From the NCBI GenBank assembly GCA_016713535.1, contig JADJOY010000022.1:124001-188000 (forward strand): a DNA stretch of 64,000 nt, given 5' to 3'. A program made the position numbers and the translations under genes. The notes beneath the pieces were generated by a model. It was not told where the DNA came from, did not search any database, and saw only the letters and a list, made by a program, of their open reading frames with translations. Origin of the DNA: JADJOY01 sp016713535 [NCBI: Deltaproteobacteria bacterium] (GTDB lineage: Bacteria; JADJOY01). Shown here piece by piece: positions 28,784 to 38,564 of this stretch; the stretch's first letter is position 1; the number at the start of each line of letters is the position of its first letter.

Positions 28784-29747
28784 TGGGGCTTGCCTTCTCG
28801 GCCTCTGCAGCCGCTTCCAGCGAATCGCCCGGATGTGCCCACTTCCCCTGAGTCAGGCGTGCGGTTTCGACCAGCGACCACACCGTACCGTCGGGCTTTC
28901 GCCAGCGCAGCAACGGGCCGGCGCCATCGTCGTCGTACCAGAGTGTGTCGACCCCGCTGCGGCGGAACACATCCGTCCTTCTCACATGCCAGTTCTTCCC
29001 GGCGATCCGCAGACTCTCGCCACGATGCGTTTCGATCCGCGCGGCTTCGCTCACGGGCGTCCCGACCCGGCTCGACACCAAGCTGGGAATCACGTTCAGC
29101 GTGAAGCTCGTCGGTGCGTCGCTCCGAAGCGCGCGGAGCCACACGACCAGGTCATCGAACAGCACCGCGCTTGCGGGCTCGTCCTTCAACGAGCGTGCTC
29201 CCCGCGCCTCACCGTCCCAATGACTCGAAAAGCGAAGCTCGGTGGGAACACCGTTCGACCGCACCACTTCCTTCCAGGTCTGTCCGGTCCAATCCTGGCT
29301 GCTGAACGTGGTGTGGACAGGTACCAAGTCATGACGGGTGTACACCGAGCTCAGCATCTGGCGCTGCGATAGCGTCCCTGTTTGGACGGTGAACAGCTCG
29401 TCGAGCTTGATGACCTCGACGACGGACGGCGCCGCGACGTCGTCGGCTGCCACCCAGCCTCCCGGGCGGTGGATCTCCCGTCGAAGGATGACGACCCAAT
29501 CCGCGTCGCGCGCCAGCCCACGTCGGGTTTCCCGCCCTACATATCGAGAAACCTCGGCCTTCCCGTCGTCCCACGTGGGCGACAGCGCGAACCCACGGTC
29601 GATGAATGGCTCGAGCGAGATCGAGCCCGGCCCGTCCGCGCTTCCGACGGCGACAGCGCCGCGTGATCCCAATAGCGCAGCGACTACGACCGCGACCATC
29701 GCGAGCCGAGCGCAACCGCGACCCGAGATCACACCGCGCAACCTCAC
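28761..29747 (-). CDS. Secreted protein of unknown function
   Basis: The start is the GTG at 29747 overlapping the DegT stop, giving 328 residues with a signal peptide ([20 protein letters not shown]). The mature part is rich in beta-strand patterns ([20 protein letters not shown], then [20 protein letters not shown]). I recall similar patterns in DUF3108-type periplasmic proteins but cannot assign it. It is co-transcribed with DegT and two radical SAM genes, which suggests a role in transport or surface exposure of the product, by inference. Its 3' end overlaps thiC by 23 bases. Confidence 0.55.
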   Translation of the reverse strand: MRLRGVISGRGCARLAMVAVVVAALLGSRGAVAVGSADGPGSISLEPFIDRGFALSPTWDDGKAEVSRYVGRETRRGLARDADWVVILRREIHRPGGWVAADDVAAPSVVEVIKLDELFTVQTGTLSQRQMLSSVYTRHDLVPVHTTFSSQDWTGQTWKEVVRSNGVPTELRFSSHWDGEARGARSLKDEPASAVLFDDLVVWLRALRSDAPTSFTLNVIPSLVSSRVGTPVSEAARIETHRGESLRIAGKNWHVRRTDVFRRSGVDTLWYDDDGAGPLLRWRKPDGTVWSLVETARLTQGKWAHPGDSLEAAAEAEKASPIIPPGPR

Positions 29748-31030
29748 TCCAGTCTGCGGGATCCCGCGGGCGGGAGCGCACGTCGGAGGGCATTGGCGAT
29801 GCGACGCATCTCTCTCGGCCCGAGCGGTGGATGGACCGGAAGGTAGAGCTTCCGCGCCATGAGATCCTCGGCGTTCGGGCACTCGTGAGCGAGATCCGGA
29901 TATGGCTTCAGGTTCGAGAGACACTCCACATACCCGGGATAGAGATCGACACCCGCCCTCAGGCACTCCGAGATCACTCGGTCTCGGGTCCCCGCGGGCA
30001 CGCGAACGACGTAGTTGAGATAGATGTCCCACTGCTCTGGCGTACCCTGCGCAGGGAGCTCGATCGGCAGATCCCGCACGAGCTCCGCCAGGTACCTGGC
30101 GTTCTCCCGTCGCGCTGCATTGTCAGCCGCCAAGGTCCGAAGCTGAGGAAGAGCGACGGCTGCCTGGAAGTTCGCGAAGCGCTCGAACAGCTCTCGAGGC
30201 CGTCCCGGGGGGTGGCGTTCCTCGTCGTCGAGCTTCACCAGAAGCTTCTGCATCACGTCCAGCCGAAGCCGGTCGAGGAAGTAGATCGGCCAGAAGCCGC
30301 TCCACGAGAACACCAAGGGATGCGTCAGGAAGCTGGTCACCATCGCGGTGACGAAGCGCTTGACCAGTGTCGCGGTGGATGGAGCGGTCGGCGCCAGCGC
30401 CTCGAGCTCCTCGGCCATCCGCCGGGCCAGCTCGTCGTCGTCACAGAGGACTGCGCCACCATCGAGGCCGTTGAGGTTCTTGTACAGCGAGAAGCTCATG
30501 ATACTTGCGTCGCCGAGCGCCCCCATCCTTCGATCACGCCAGTAGCCGCCGATACCGTCGGCGGCGTCCTCGATCACCTTGAGCCCGTGACGGGCCGCGA
30601 TCTCGAGGGTCGCGCCGACATCGGCGGGCCGACCGTGCATGTGGGTCATGAGCACGAACCGAGTTCTTGGGCCGATCCGAGCCTCCATGGCGCGTGGATC
30701 CATGTTGTAGGTGTCGCGCTCGATATCGACCAGCACGGGCCGGAATCCCGGGACCAGCAGGCTCCACAGAATCACGCGGCAGGTGTAGGCCGGCATCAGC
30801 ACCTCGTCGCCCGGCTGGGCTCCGAGCGCGTTGAGGGCGACCAAAATCCCCTGACGCCCGCTTGCCGTCAGCAGCGCGTGCCTCCGCCCTGCGGCCTCCG
30901 CAATCGCGGCGCGGAACTGCTCTAGCTCTGGACCGCGGTGGATCCGCCCACGCGCGAGGGCTCGAACTCCGGCCAACCACGCTGACGCAGGAAAGTAGAC
31001 CTTGGCTCGCGGGATCTTGAGATCGCTCAT
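29744..31030 (-). CDS. DegT/DnrJ/EryC1/StrS aminotransferase
   Basis: The 428-residue PLP protein starts at an ATG. It has the family features LTASGRQGILVALNALG, PAYTCRVIL, IEDAADGIGG (Asp contacting PLP) and FSLYKNLNGLDGG with the candidate Schiff-base lysine. Such enzymes transaminate keto-sugars or similar compounds for glycans and secondary metabolites, though some lack activity. Here it follows two radical SAM genes and precedes a secreted protein. The family call is firm, but the sugar substrate is not known. Confidence 0.88.
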   Translation of the reverse strand: MSDLKIPRAKVYFPASAWLAGVRALARGRIHRGPELEQFRAAIAEAAGRRHALLTASGRQGILVALNALGAQPGDEVLMPAYTCRVILWSLLVPGFRPVLVDIERDTYNMDPRAMEARIGPRTRFVLMTHMHGRPADVGATLEIAARHGLKVIEDAADGIGGYWRDRRMGALGDASIMSFSLYKNLNGLDGGAVLCDDDELARRMAEELEALAPTAPSTATLVKRFVTAMVTSFLTHPLVFSWSGFWPIYFLDRLRLDVMQKLLVKLDDEERHPPGRPRELFERFANFQAAVALPQLRTLAADNAARRENARYLAELVRDLPIELPAQGTPEQWDIYLNYVVRVPAGTRDRVISECLRAGVDLYPGYVECLSNLKPYPDLAHECPNAEDLMARKLYLPVHPPLGPREMRRIANALRRALPPAGSRRLE

Positions 31031-31162
31031 GGCTCTGGGGATTCCGGGACCGGGGCCGCTATGCGGCGAACCGAAGGAAGCGGGAACTATATCAACAGCG
31101 ACACACCCCGCGCGCGCCCCGGGCGGCCGCGGACCGCTCCGCCCCGAGCTCGGGCGATTCGC
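31031..31162. other. Gap between radical SAM and DegT genes
   Basis: Between the DegT start and the upstream radical SAM stop there are 132 bases with no ORF or strong hairpin that I can support. Confidence 0.4.
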
Positions 31163-32182
31163 TCACAACGACTGGATCGTGCGCAGGTCGCCGAGTGACC
31201 ACCGCTGCACGGGTGTCTCGAAGAACCGCTCGACCAGGTCGTAGTCCTTGCGACAACACCCCTTACATCGCTTCACCTCCTCGAAGCCGAGCGTCCGGGC
31301 ACGAGCCACCACAGCGGGCAACCCTTCCTGTGCAGCGTTGCCGATCGGCAGATGGAACTCGCAGCACGCCGAGACGGTGCCGTCGGGTAGGAGGGCGAGA
31401 TGTCCCAAAGTGGGCACGCCGCAGAATTCGAGGTTGGTGGGCCGGGTGAAGTACGTCCGGAGCTTGTCGAGGTACTTACGGTCGGTCACGAAGAGATCGG
31501 ACCACTCGGTGGAAAGGTGGTCGAGCTCCGCCATCAATGACGGCACGGCACCCTGATCCGGCTTCAACTGAGGGATGCAGTTCGACTGGAAGTTGACTCG
31601 GTCGACACCCATCGCACGCATGTCGAGCGCGAACCGCGTCAGATCGACGTGGTTCCGGCGCCCGATCACGCAGCTGACGTACACACGCGCATTCCTCCGG
31701 CCAGCCAGGAAGATCCGCATTCCCTCCATCGCGCGCTGGTAGTTGCCCTGGCCGCGGATGCGGTCGTGCTCCGGCTCGATGCCGTCGATCGAGAAGATGA
31801 CGCCGCGGGCCGTGCGATCGATCACGCGTGCAAGCTCGGGTGACATGACGAGCCCACTCGTCACCAAGATCGTGTACAGGCCGCGCCTTCGCGCTTCCCC
31901 GAGGACCTCCGGGAGGTCGGGCGCAACGCACGGCTCGCCGCCCGCGATGAACAGGAACGGGACTCCGATCCGCTCGAGATCGGCCAGGACCCGCAGCTTG
32001 TCCGCGAGGGGCAAGTCCTCCGGTGGGGCCGGGTGACGCGAGAAAAACACGCAGCCGGCGCAGCGAATCGGGCACTCGCGGGTCAGGAACCACGAGACGA
32101 ACACCGGCCCGCGTTCACCGCGCCGGAACTCCCGGTAACGCCGGGCAAGCCTCACGCAAGTCGTGAGGGGCAAGAGCTTCAT
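31163..32182 (-). CDS. Radical SAM protein, HpnH/SPASM-like
   Basis: This 339-residue protein has the radical SAM cluster motif CPIRCAGC, FIAGGEPCVAPDLPEVL and VIFSIDGIEPEHDRIRG in the standard order. The C terminus has a cysteine-rich SPASM-like region (CGVPTLG, ACCEFH, CKGCC). It resembles the Fe-S enzymes that act on lipids, peptides and tRNA, but I cannot name a substrate. The start overlaps the previous stop by four bases (ATGA), so it is translated with the next radical SAM gene. Confidence 0.87.
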   Translation of the reverse strand: MKLLPLTTCVRLARRYREFRRGERGPVFVSWFLTRECPIRCAGCVFFSRHPAPPEDLPLADKLRVLADLERIGVPFLFIAGGEPCVAPDLPEVLGEARRRGLYTILVTSGLVMSPELARVIDRTARGVIFSIDGIEPEHDRIRGQGNYQRAMEGMRIFLAGRRNARVYVSCVIGRRNHVDLTRFALDMRAMGVDRVNFQSNCIPQLKPDQGAVPSLMAELDHLSTEWSDLFVTDRKYLDKLRTYFTRPTNLEFCGVPTLGHLALLPDGTVSACCEFHLPIGNAAQEGLPAVVARARTLGFEEVKRCKGCCRKDYDLVERFFETPVQRWSLGDLRTIQSL

Positions 32183-33282
32183 GTACGAGCCGCGGGCGCG
32201 CTCTCTGCGTACACCACCGACGCGGGTGCCGGGAGAACACCGTGCTCCTCGTAGTACCTGTTGATCCGGGTCATGTACTTGTCGTGGAATTCCGAGTCAC
32301 GGGACGCCAGGCAAACCGGACCGAGCTCAGCGTACTGGCGAATCCGCTTCATCTCGGACCAGATCGCCGCGAGCGGCCGCTCTCGGAGGTTGCCGAAACT
32401 GGACTGGATCACCGCGCAGGGGATGACGTCGCCATAGGTGCTGATGGAAATCTTCTCGATTCCCGCCCCACAGCCCTCCTTCAGCCAGTTCGACTGCCCG
32501 TCCCATCGAACGTGAGCCTTCTTGAGAAGCTCTTCGATCCAGCGTGCACTGTCGGGCCGCAGCACCTCGGGCTCGAACCGCGCCTGACGCCCGACCGCAG
32601 CCGGAAAGCAGAGGTTGAGAAGAAGCCCCTCTTCGGCCGCAAAATCATGTAGTCGACTGATCGTACCGTCGTCGATCTTCTCCTGAGTGACGATACTGTT
32701 CATCATCACGAGGATGCCTTGAGCGCGAGCGTTCTGGATCCCTTCGAGAGCCTTCTCGTGAGCCCCCTTGTATCGGCGCGACCTATCGTGGACCTCAGGA
32801 TCATCGCTGTCGACGCTCACACCCATAGCGTAGAGCCGCACTCGCCTGAGCTCGCGAGCGACCTCGGGTGTGAGACGGATTGCATTCGTCATCATCGTCG
32901 TGAGCCCGCGGTGCGGCTTCACGTGATCGAGGTATTCGAACAGATTGGGCTCGACGAGCGGCTCCCCGCCCGCGAAGTTGAGAACCACCGCGCCAAGATC
33001 GAGACACTGATCGATGACGTTCTTCATCTCGCGAGCGCTCAATCGCTCGCGCCCGGGATCCTTTTCGTAGTCCGAATAACAGTGCTCGCAGAGGCACTGG
33101 CAATCGAACGTGACGGAGACGTCGACGCTCCTGAGGACGTCCTGCTTTCGGACGACCAGCTTGAAATAGTTCCACGCCAACTTGGGGACGAGCTGAGGGA
33201 ACCGCAGAAGGTGCGGCCCGTGGACCAGCAGACCCGGGTTGAAGGCGAAGAGCGGACTGAGAAGCTCGCGGATAGATGGCAT
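32179..33282 (-). CDS. Radical SAM protein
   Basis: The 367-residue protein has the cluster motif CQCLCEHC (C-x3-C-x2-C) near residue 60. LNFAGGEPLVEPNLFEYLDH and MGVSVDSDDPEVHDR follow, and near the end there are further cysteines in CGAG and PCAVIQSS positions. Two closely related radical SAM genes in tandem suggest sequential or heterodimeric action on one substrate. The start faces the ykgJ-like gene, and upstream of that the B12 radical SAM gene is divergent. Confidence 0.87.
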   Translation of the reverse strand: MPSIRELLSPLFAFNPGLLVHGPHLLRFPQLVPKLAWNYFKLVVRKQDVLRSVDVSVTFDCQCLCEHCYSDYEKDPGRERLSAREMKNVIDQCLDLGAVVLNFAGGEPLVEPNLFEYLDHVKPHRGLTTMMTNAIRLTPEVARELRRVRLYAMGVSVDSDDPEVHDRSRRYKGAHEKALEGIQNARAQGILVMMNSIVTQEKIDDGTISRLHDFAAEEGLLLNLCFPAAVGRQARFEPEVLRPDSARWIEELLKKAHVRWDGQSNWLKEGCGAGIEKISISTYGDVIPCAVIQSSFGNLRERPLAAIWSEMKRIRQYAELGPVCLASRDSEFHDKYMTRINRYYEEHGVLPAPASVVYAESAPAART

Positions 33283-33417
33283 TTCGTCGATGCCTGTCGC
33301 CCGTCGATGTCGGCGCGCGCGAGCGGATTCGTCCAGGGGTGCGCGCGACTGTATCTCCCGCCTCGGAAACGGGTCAAACGAGCCTGACCGCTGGCTCCAC
33401 GGCCCGCCGCATCGAGC
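33283..33417. other. Short gap, nothing clear
   Basis: The 135 bases between the radical SAM gene and the ykgJ-like gene contain no supported ORF or hairpin. Confidence 0.4.
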
Positions 33418-33843
33418 TCAATCGCCGTCGACTTCCTCGGGAATACCGGCTTCCCTCAACGCATGCAGCCACGCTTCCAGCTCCTCCGTCGAGATCGCGC
33501 CGCCTCGGCCCATGCCGGGGCAGCCCCGTGCGGCGCCGTGCCAAGCACGCCGCGTTCGGACCAGCTCTGGCCAGAATGGCCACGACCGGCACTGGAGCGG
33601 CTTCGCCGGATGGATCACGCATCCCGTGCCATCGAAGAACCGACATCCACCGGCGTCCACCTCGAGCACGAATCGACGTCCATCGATCGATAGATAGCGC
33701 TCGACGAAGTCGCCTCGTGTGATCCCGAGAAAGCCCGCTGCGGACTCCACATCGTCACGAGTGAAGTACACGTATCCGGGACGTCGGCAGCAGTTCCCGG
33801 ATCGCTGACACTCGAACCGAAGCTCCGACGGCTCGGACGCCAA
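33418..33843 (-). CDS. YkgJ-family cysteine cluster protein
   Basis: This 141-residue protein starts at a TTG. The cysteine cluster is CQRSGNCCRRPGYVYF, followed by FDGTGCVIHPAKPLQCRSWP, the metal-binding pattern of the YkgJ/Fe-S cluster family. It may carry an iron or zinc site. It is upstream of two radical SAM genes in the same direction, so it may help assemble or supply iron-sulfur clusters to them, which is inference. Upstream at 33929-33958 is a good promoter for the divergent gene. Confidence 0.7.
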   Translation of the reverse strand: MASEPSELRFECQRSGNCCRRPGYVYFTRDDVESAAGFLGITRGDFVERYLSIDGRRFVLEVDAGGCRFFDGTGCVIHPAKPLQCRSWPFWPELVRTRRAWHGAARGCPGMGRGGAISTEELEAWLHALREAGIPEEVDGD

Positions 33844-33928
33844 GGTTCGCGTGACTGTCGCTCGCCCATGGTTCTGAGCCTACTCGATCACGATACCCGC
33901 TGCTCGGAGACCAGGTCTGCTCGCGCTT

Positions 33929-33958
33929 TTGACCGACGCGCGAGCCTGTCGCTATCCT
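33929..33958 (+). promoter_or_regulatory. Sigma70-like promoter for B12 radical SAM gene
   Basis: TTGACC at 33929-33934 and TATCCT at 33953-33958 have 18-base spacing, which would start a transcript near 33965. This also favours the downstream ATG at 33998 as the translation start. Confidence 0.5.
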
Positions 33959-33997
33959 GCAACCCCTGCCTCCGTCGATCCGCCACCACATCAACGA

Positions 33998-35575
33998 ATG
34001 ACCGCCATCTCCTTGCGGGGACGATCCCCGCTGCGCGTTCTGTTCCTCCGCCCGCCTCGCCATTACTGGCCCATCATCAACGAAGACGACAATTTTCTCC
34101 TGCCACTCGCCTACCCGACCCTCGCCGCATACGTTCGCGCGCGGATGGAGGACGTCCAGGTCGAGATCCTCGACTGCTGTGCGCAGCGGGTCGGGTGGAA
34201 GAGCCTGGCGACCGAGTTACTCGTTCGCCGACCGGACGTCGTGGCGATCGGCGAGAAGGTCGTGTACGCGCACGAGGCAATCCGCGCGTTCCGACTCGCC
34301 CGCGAGGTGCTCCCGGGAGTCGTCACGATCGGTGGCGGTCACATCTTCTCCACCCTTCCGGAATGGAGCCTGACGGAAGGCAGCGACCTCGACTGGATCG
34401 TCCGGTTCGAGGGCGAGGAGGGGTTGCGCGAGCTGCTCGAGTCGCTCCGCGGCGACCTCGACCCTGCAACCATCGCCGGCATCGCCTACCGGGATGGTTC
34501 GGCAATCGCAACCACCGCTCCGCGCATCCCGATAGCCGACCTCGACACACTTCCGATCCCTGCGTACGACCTCGCAAAGCTCGACCTCTATTCTCCCTTT
34601 GGGCAGCTGTGGCCCCGAGCCGTGACGATCCAGCGTGGGCGAGGATGCATCGATGAGTGCTCCTTCTGCTCGTGGTGGGTCCAGGAAGGCCGCCACTCGG
34701 AGGTGGCCGGCCGGCTCGTTCCGTCGAAGCTCTATCGTTCGAAAAGTGTCGAACGGGTGGTCGAAGAAGTAGAGCTCCTGTACGAGAAGTACGGCGCCCG
34801 CTACCTATTCTGGGTGGACGCGACCTGGAACCTCGACGATCGCTGGCTCGACGCGTTCTGTACCGAGATCATCCGTCGAGAGTACAAGCTCGGCTGGTGG
34901 GCCTTCTTCCGCACCGATCGGGTCGTCGAACAGGACCGAAAGGGCGTGCTCGAGAAGATGGTGCGGGCCGGTCTGCGGCATGTGCTCGTCGGAGTCGAGC
35001 GCGCCGAGACCGACGACGTTCAGGCCCTGGACAAGAGCGGGTACGGGTACGAGCGCACACGTGAGGCCTTTCTCCTGCTGGAGCGGAAGTACCCGGAGGT
35101 GTTCCGACAGGGGACCTTCCTCACAGGGATGCGCGACGACGACGAAAGGTCGATCAAGAGGCTGCTCGGCTACGCACACGAGTGTCACCTCGATTTCGCG
35201 GCATTTCACACGCTGACGCCCTTCCCGGGAACCCCTCTCTGGGAGCAGGTGCAGCGCGAAGGTTGGCTCGAGGAGGTCGACTTCTCGAAGTTCGACATGT
35301 TCTTCCCGGTGATGCCTACCCGTCACCTGTCCCGCGACGAGATCGCACGCCTCACCACTTGGTGTCAGAAGAACTTCGTCCAGCGCAAGCCTTTGCGCTA
35401 CCTGAAGGGCCTACTCAGCCGACACCCGATCCGGCGCCGCCTGCATTGGTGGTTTCTGCTGTCGATCGGGCGGATACTCGTCCGGGACCTCTGGCAAAGC
35501 CTTGGGGGCGCCAAGAAATTCGGCGGCTTCGCGTCGGTCAACGCGCTCTGGAAACCGGTCTGGTACGACGGCTGA
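33998..35575 (+). CDS. B12-binding radical SAM protein
   Basis: The ATG at 33998 gives 525 residues. The B12 domain has LPLAYPTLAAYVRARMEDVQ, VVTIGGGHIFSTLPEW and WIVRFEGEEGLRELL, then a radical SAM core with CIDECSFC and FLTGMRDDDERSIKRL. The C terminus is rich in Arg and Trp and is not found in the other two enzymes of this class. The gene is divergent from ykgJ and the radical SAM pair. It may act in the same pathway as those genes, but there is no shared transcript. Confidence 0.88.
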   Translation: MTAISLRGRSPLRVLFLRPPRHYWPIINEDDNFLLPLAYPTLAAYVRARMEDVQVEILDCCAQRVGWKSLATELLVRRPDVVAIGEKVVYAHEAIRAFRLAREVLPGVVTIGGGHIFSTLPEWSLTEGSDLDWIVRFEGEEGLRELLESLRGDLDPATIAGIAYRDGSAIATTAPRIPIADLDTLPIPAYDLAKLDLYSPFGQLWPRAVTIQRGRGCIDECSFCSWWVQEGRHSEVAGRLVPSKLYRSKSVERVVEEVELLYEKYGARYLFWVDATWNLDDRWLDAFCTEIIRREYKLGWWAFFRTDRVVEQDRKGVLEKMVRAGLRHVLVGVERAETDDVQALDKSGYGYERTREAFLLLERKYPEVFRQGTFLTGMRDDDERSIKRLLGYAHECHLDFAAFHTLTPFPGTPLWEQVQREGWLEEVDFSKFDMFFPVMPTRHLSRDEIARLTTWCQKNFVQRKPLRYLKGLLSRHPIRRRLHWWFLLSIGRILVRDLWQSLGGAKKFGGFASVNALWKPVWYDG

Positions 35576-35604
35576 GCGCGCGCCGACCTTGCCGCCCCCG
35601 CAGT

Positions 35605-35637
35605 CGCGTGTGAAGCTTGATCGGCTGTTCACACGTG
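35605..35637. promoter_or_regulatory. Hairpin in the rhlB leader
   Basis: CGCGTGTGAA, 13 bases, TTCACACGTG pair in a ten-base stem with one G-U pair, about 100 bases before the proposed rhlB start. The gap is 157 bases and has no T-run, so a structured mRNA leader is more likely than a terminator. Confidence 0.45.
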
Positions 35638-35732
35638 CGGACCCGCCCAGTCAACGTCGCGGCGAGTCCGCCTGCCGAGATCGCAGCGCTGGCGAGTCGC
35701 CGCGCACACGCGGCTCGACGACCGGTGCCCGA

Positions 35733-37322
35733 GTGACGAGCCAGCTCTTCTCCGATCAGACGTTCGCGGATTTCGGCCTTCCGGAGCCGCTCGCTCTCGG
35801 CATCGCCGAGACGGGGTTCGTCCGTCTCACCAGGATCCAGGCTGAGACCCTCCCGCTATCTCTTGTCGGGCGCGACGTCGCCGCCCAGTCGCAGACCGGC
35901 ACCGGCAAGACCGCGGCATTCTTGATCTCCATCTTCGCGCGGCTCATGCGGGACGCGACACGCGCGGCTGGCGTTCCAGGGGCGCTCGTTGTCGCGCCGA
36001 CACGTGAGCTGGCTGTCCAGATCCGTGATGAGGCCGAAGTGCTGGGTCGCCACTGCGGGCTCACCACCGCAGCGGTGTTCGGGGGCATCGACTACCAGGG
36101 CCAGGCGCAACGGCTTTCCCGAGGCGTCGATGTCGTGATCGGCACGCCTGGACGCTTGATCGACTTCCTGCGCACCGGCGTCCTGGACGTGGGCGCCGTG
36201 AAGATGTTGGTGATCGACGAAGCGGATCGAATGTTCGACATGGGCTTCATCAAGGACATCCGTTTCTTGCTACGCCGTCTTCCAAAGGCGGGCATACGGC
36301 AATCGATGCTCTTCAGTGCGACGCTGAGTCCGCGAGTACTGGAGCTCGCGTACGAGCACATGAACGACGCGGTGAAGGTCGAGGTTTCACCCGACCAGGT
36401 CACGGCACACCATGCCGAGCAGGTCCTGTACCATGTCTCGAAGGAAGAGAAACTCGGCCTATTGCTCGGGCTCTTGATGCGGGAGCAACCGACCCGCACG
36501 TTGGTGTTCGTCAACACCAAGGCGGAAGCAGCCAAGCTCACGTTCAAGCTCAGCCACAACGGATTCCCCGCCGAACTCCTCACGGCGGACCTGAGCCAGA
36601 AGGATCGCCTCCGTCTCGTCGAGCGATTCAAGCGGGGCGAGGTTCCCATCGTGGTTGCCAGTGACGTCGCCTCGCGCGGCATCCACGTCGAAGGCATCAG
36701 CCACGTCTTCAACTATGACCTCCCTCAGGACCCCGAGGACTACGTTCACCGGATCGGCCGAACCGCGCGCGTCGGCGAGGTCGGCAAGGCTGTCAGCCTC
36801 GCCTGCGAGGAGTTCGTCTTCTCCCTGGAGGCCATCGAGCAACTCATCGGTGAGCGAATCCGTGTCGAGTGGCCCGACGAGACCTTGGTTCGACCCGACC
36901 GCGCGCCTCACTACGTCCGGCCGCGCCGACCCGGTGATGCCTCAACCCGACGGGGCGGGTCAGGACGCGGGGGGCCCGACCGAGGTCCCCGACGTGCTGG
37001 CGCTCGATCGGGTCCGTCCGAGCGCCGGCGGGGCCCACCCGACCGCGCGGTCGGTCCGACAGTGATCCCCGTGTCGAGGCAGGAGACGGCAGCGCACGAA
37101 TCCAGCGCCGATCCGAGTGCCGGCTCAGGCGAACGTCGAGGCAGACACCGCCGGCCCGTCAATAGCGCCGAACCCAGCAAACCAGAAGGCGCGGCCGCCA
37201 CCGCTCCATCGACGCCCACGTCCATCGAGTCCGGGCCTGACGGGGAGTCGATCACACACCGCCGCCGCCCGCGTCGGCGGCGTTCGAGCGGTCCAAAGCC
37301 GCCCCAGGGTGGAGACACCTGA
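35733..37322 (+). CDS. rhlB: DEAD-box RNA helicase, RhlB-like
   Basis: The GTG at 35733 places FADFGL about ten residues in, as in RhlB. All motifs are present: Q (LTRIQAETLP), I (AQSQTGTGKT), Ia (APTRELAVQI), II (DEADRMFDMGFIKDIRF), III (SAT), and HRIGRTARVG. SLACEEFVFSLEAIE matches the RhlB C-terminal part. From about residue 390 to the end it is Arg/Gly/Ser-rich with RGG-like repeats (RRGGSGRGGPDRGPRR), a common RNA-binding tail. RhlB unwinds RNA in the degradosome or ribosome assembly. A GTG at 35610 would extend it, but the protein matches the family from 35733. Confidence 0.9.
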   Translation: MTSQLFSDQTFADFGLPEPLALGIAETGFVRLTRIQAETLPLSLVGRDVAAQSQTGTGKTAAFLISIFARLMRDATRAAGVPGALVVAPTRELAVQIRDEAEVLGRHCGLTTAAVFGGIDYQGQAQRLSRGVDVVIGTPGRLIDFLRTGVLDVGAVKMLVIDEADRMFDMGFIKDIRFLLRRLPKAGIRQSMLFSATLSPRVLELAYEHMNDAVKVEVSPDQVTAHHAEQVLYHVSKEEKLGLLLGLLMREQPTRTLVFVNTKAEAAKLTFKLSHNGFPAELLTADLSQKDRLRLVERFKRGEVPIVVASDVASRGIHVEGISHVFNYDLPQDPEDYVHRIGRTARVGEVGKAVSLACEEFVFSLEAIEQLIGERIRVEWPDETLVRPDRAPHYVRPRRPGDASTRRGGSGRGGPDRGPRRAGARSGPSERRRGPPDRAVGPTVIPVSRQETAAHESSADPSAGSGERRGRHRRPVNSAEPSKPEGAAATAPSTPTSIESGPDGESITHRRRPRRRRSSGPKPPQGGDT

Positions 37323-37346
37323 TCGCCGCTTGCCGGGGCATGCGGC

Positions 37347-38564
37347 GTGACACCTCCGAGCGACGTAATCGGCCCGATCGTGGCGATGAGTGATCGGAAG
37401 CTAGTCCTCGACCTCGAGCTCCCCTCCGAACAGGCTCCCTTTCTCGCGAGCGTTGAAAGACATTGGCGAGAGATCCTCGACGGACTCGGCGACCGCGACA
37501 TCCACACGGCGATTCGAAGCCTGGCCGGCCGCGAGGGGCTCGAACCGACTCTCGCACGACGAGTCTTCGAGCAGATCACTGCGGGAGCCGAGAACGAGCT
37601 GAGCATCGCGGCCTTCCTCGCAAACACCGAGCCGCATCGTTTGTCGGGTCCCACGATCGCCGCCTGCGCCTCGGTCATGCGCGATCGCGCGCACCGAATT
37701 CGTCCCCAGGTTCCCGGCCCGTTGATCGACACGTGCGGAACGGATGGCGATGGCCTGAAGACCCTGAACGTATCCACGGCCGCCGCGCTGGTATTGGTGT
37801 CGCGGGGCGCATATGTCGCCAAACACGGCAACCGCGCGATCACGTCGGCCTGTGGGAGCGCCGACGTACTCGAGGCGATGGGGGTGCCGATCGACGTCGA
37901 GCCGTCCGAGGCCCAACGCTTGATCGAGCAAGCAAGCCTCGGATTCCTGTTCGCGCCCCGGTTTCACCCCGCGATGCGTTTCGTGCAGCCGGTGCGTCGA
38001 CTGCTCGCGAGCGAAGGCGCCACGATCGGCCGTTCGCTGCGAACCGTGTTCAACGTCCTTGGCCCGCTGACCAACCCCGCCTGGGCGCAAAGACAGCTGG
38101 TCGGCGTCTATGCGCCGGAGCTGGTCGAGCCCGTCGCGAGAGCCCTCGGTGAGCTCGGCGTCGAGCGAGCCCTCGTGGTCCATGGGCGAGGCCCGATGAA
38201 CGAACCGATGGATGAAATCTCGCCGTTCGGGCCCACGCACGCGGCCGTCACCGGCGCGGGCGGACTCGTAGAGACGTTCGAGATCGAGCCATCCGAGCTC
38301 GGCGTGAAGGCAGTCGACCCAGCCGAAATCAGGGCCGGTGGTTCGCCGTCCGAAAATGCCGCTCGGATCCGTGGCCTCCTCGGGGGCGCGGATGACCCGG
38401 CGCGCGAACTCGTGGCGTTGAACGCGGGTGGTGCGCTGTGGATCACCGGAAACGCGGCCGATCTTCGCTCAGGCCTAGTCGAAGCTCGCGCCGAGCTCCG
38501 ATCGGGGAGACCGCTCCAATGCCTAGAACGCCTGGTCGCGGCCGCAAGGCCCTCGTCGAACTGA
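37347..38564 (+). CDS. trpD: Anthranilate phosphoribosyltransferase
   Basis: TrpD transfers phosphoribose from PRPP to anthranilate. The GTG at 37347 gives 405 residues; ATG at 37386 would give 392. Motifs: [17 protein letters not shown] for PRPP (canonical GTGGDG has GTDGDG here), [38 protein letters not shown], and [10 protein letters not shown] for Mg2+. The start overlaps nothing and the end overlaps ruvB by 46 bases. It is away from other trp genes in the window, so regulation with tryptophan is unclear. The catalytic residues are present, so activity is likely. Confidence 0.92.
   Translation: MTPPSDVIGPIVAMSDRKLVLDLELPSEQAPFLASVERHWREILDGLGDRDIHTAIRSLAGREGLEPTLARRVFEQITAGAENELSIAAFLANTEPHRLSGPTIAACASVMRDRAHRIRPQVPGPLIDTCGTDGDGLKTLNVSTAAALVLVSRGAYVAKHGNRAITSACGSADVLEAMGVPIDVEPSEAQRLIEQASLGFLFAPRFHPAMRFVQPVRRLLASEGATIGRSLRTVFNVLGPLTNPAWAQRQLVGVYAPELVEPVARALGELGVERALVVHGRGPMNEPMDEISPFGPTHAAVTGAGGLVETFEIEPSELGVKAVDPAEIRAGGSPSENAARIRGLLGGADDPARELVALNAGGALWITGNAADLRSGLVEARAELRSGRPLQCLERLVAAARPSSN

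Noticed and set aside
29748-30032. N-terminal extension of the secreted protein
   Set aside because: It lies antiparallel-free but inside the DegT gene in another frame; codon pattern is a GC-rich shadow and the signal peptide begins later.
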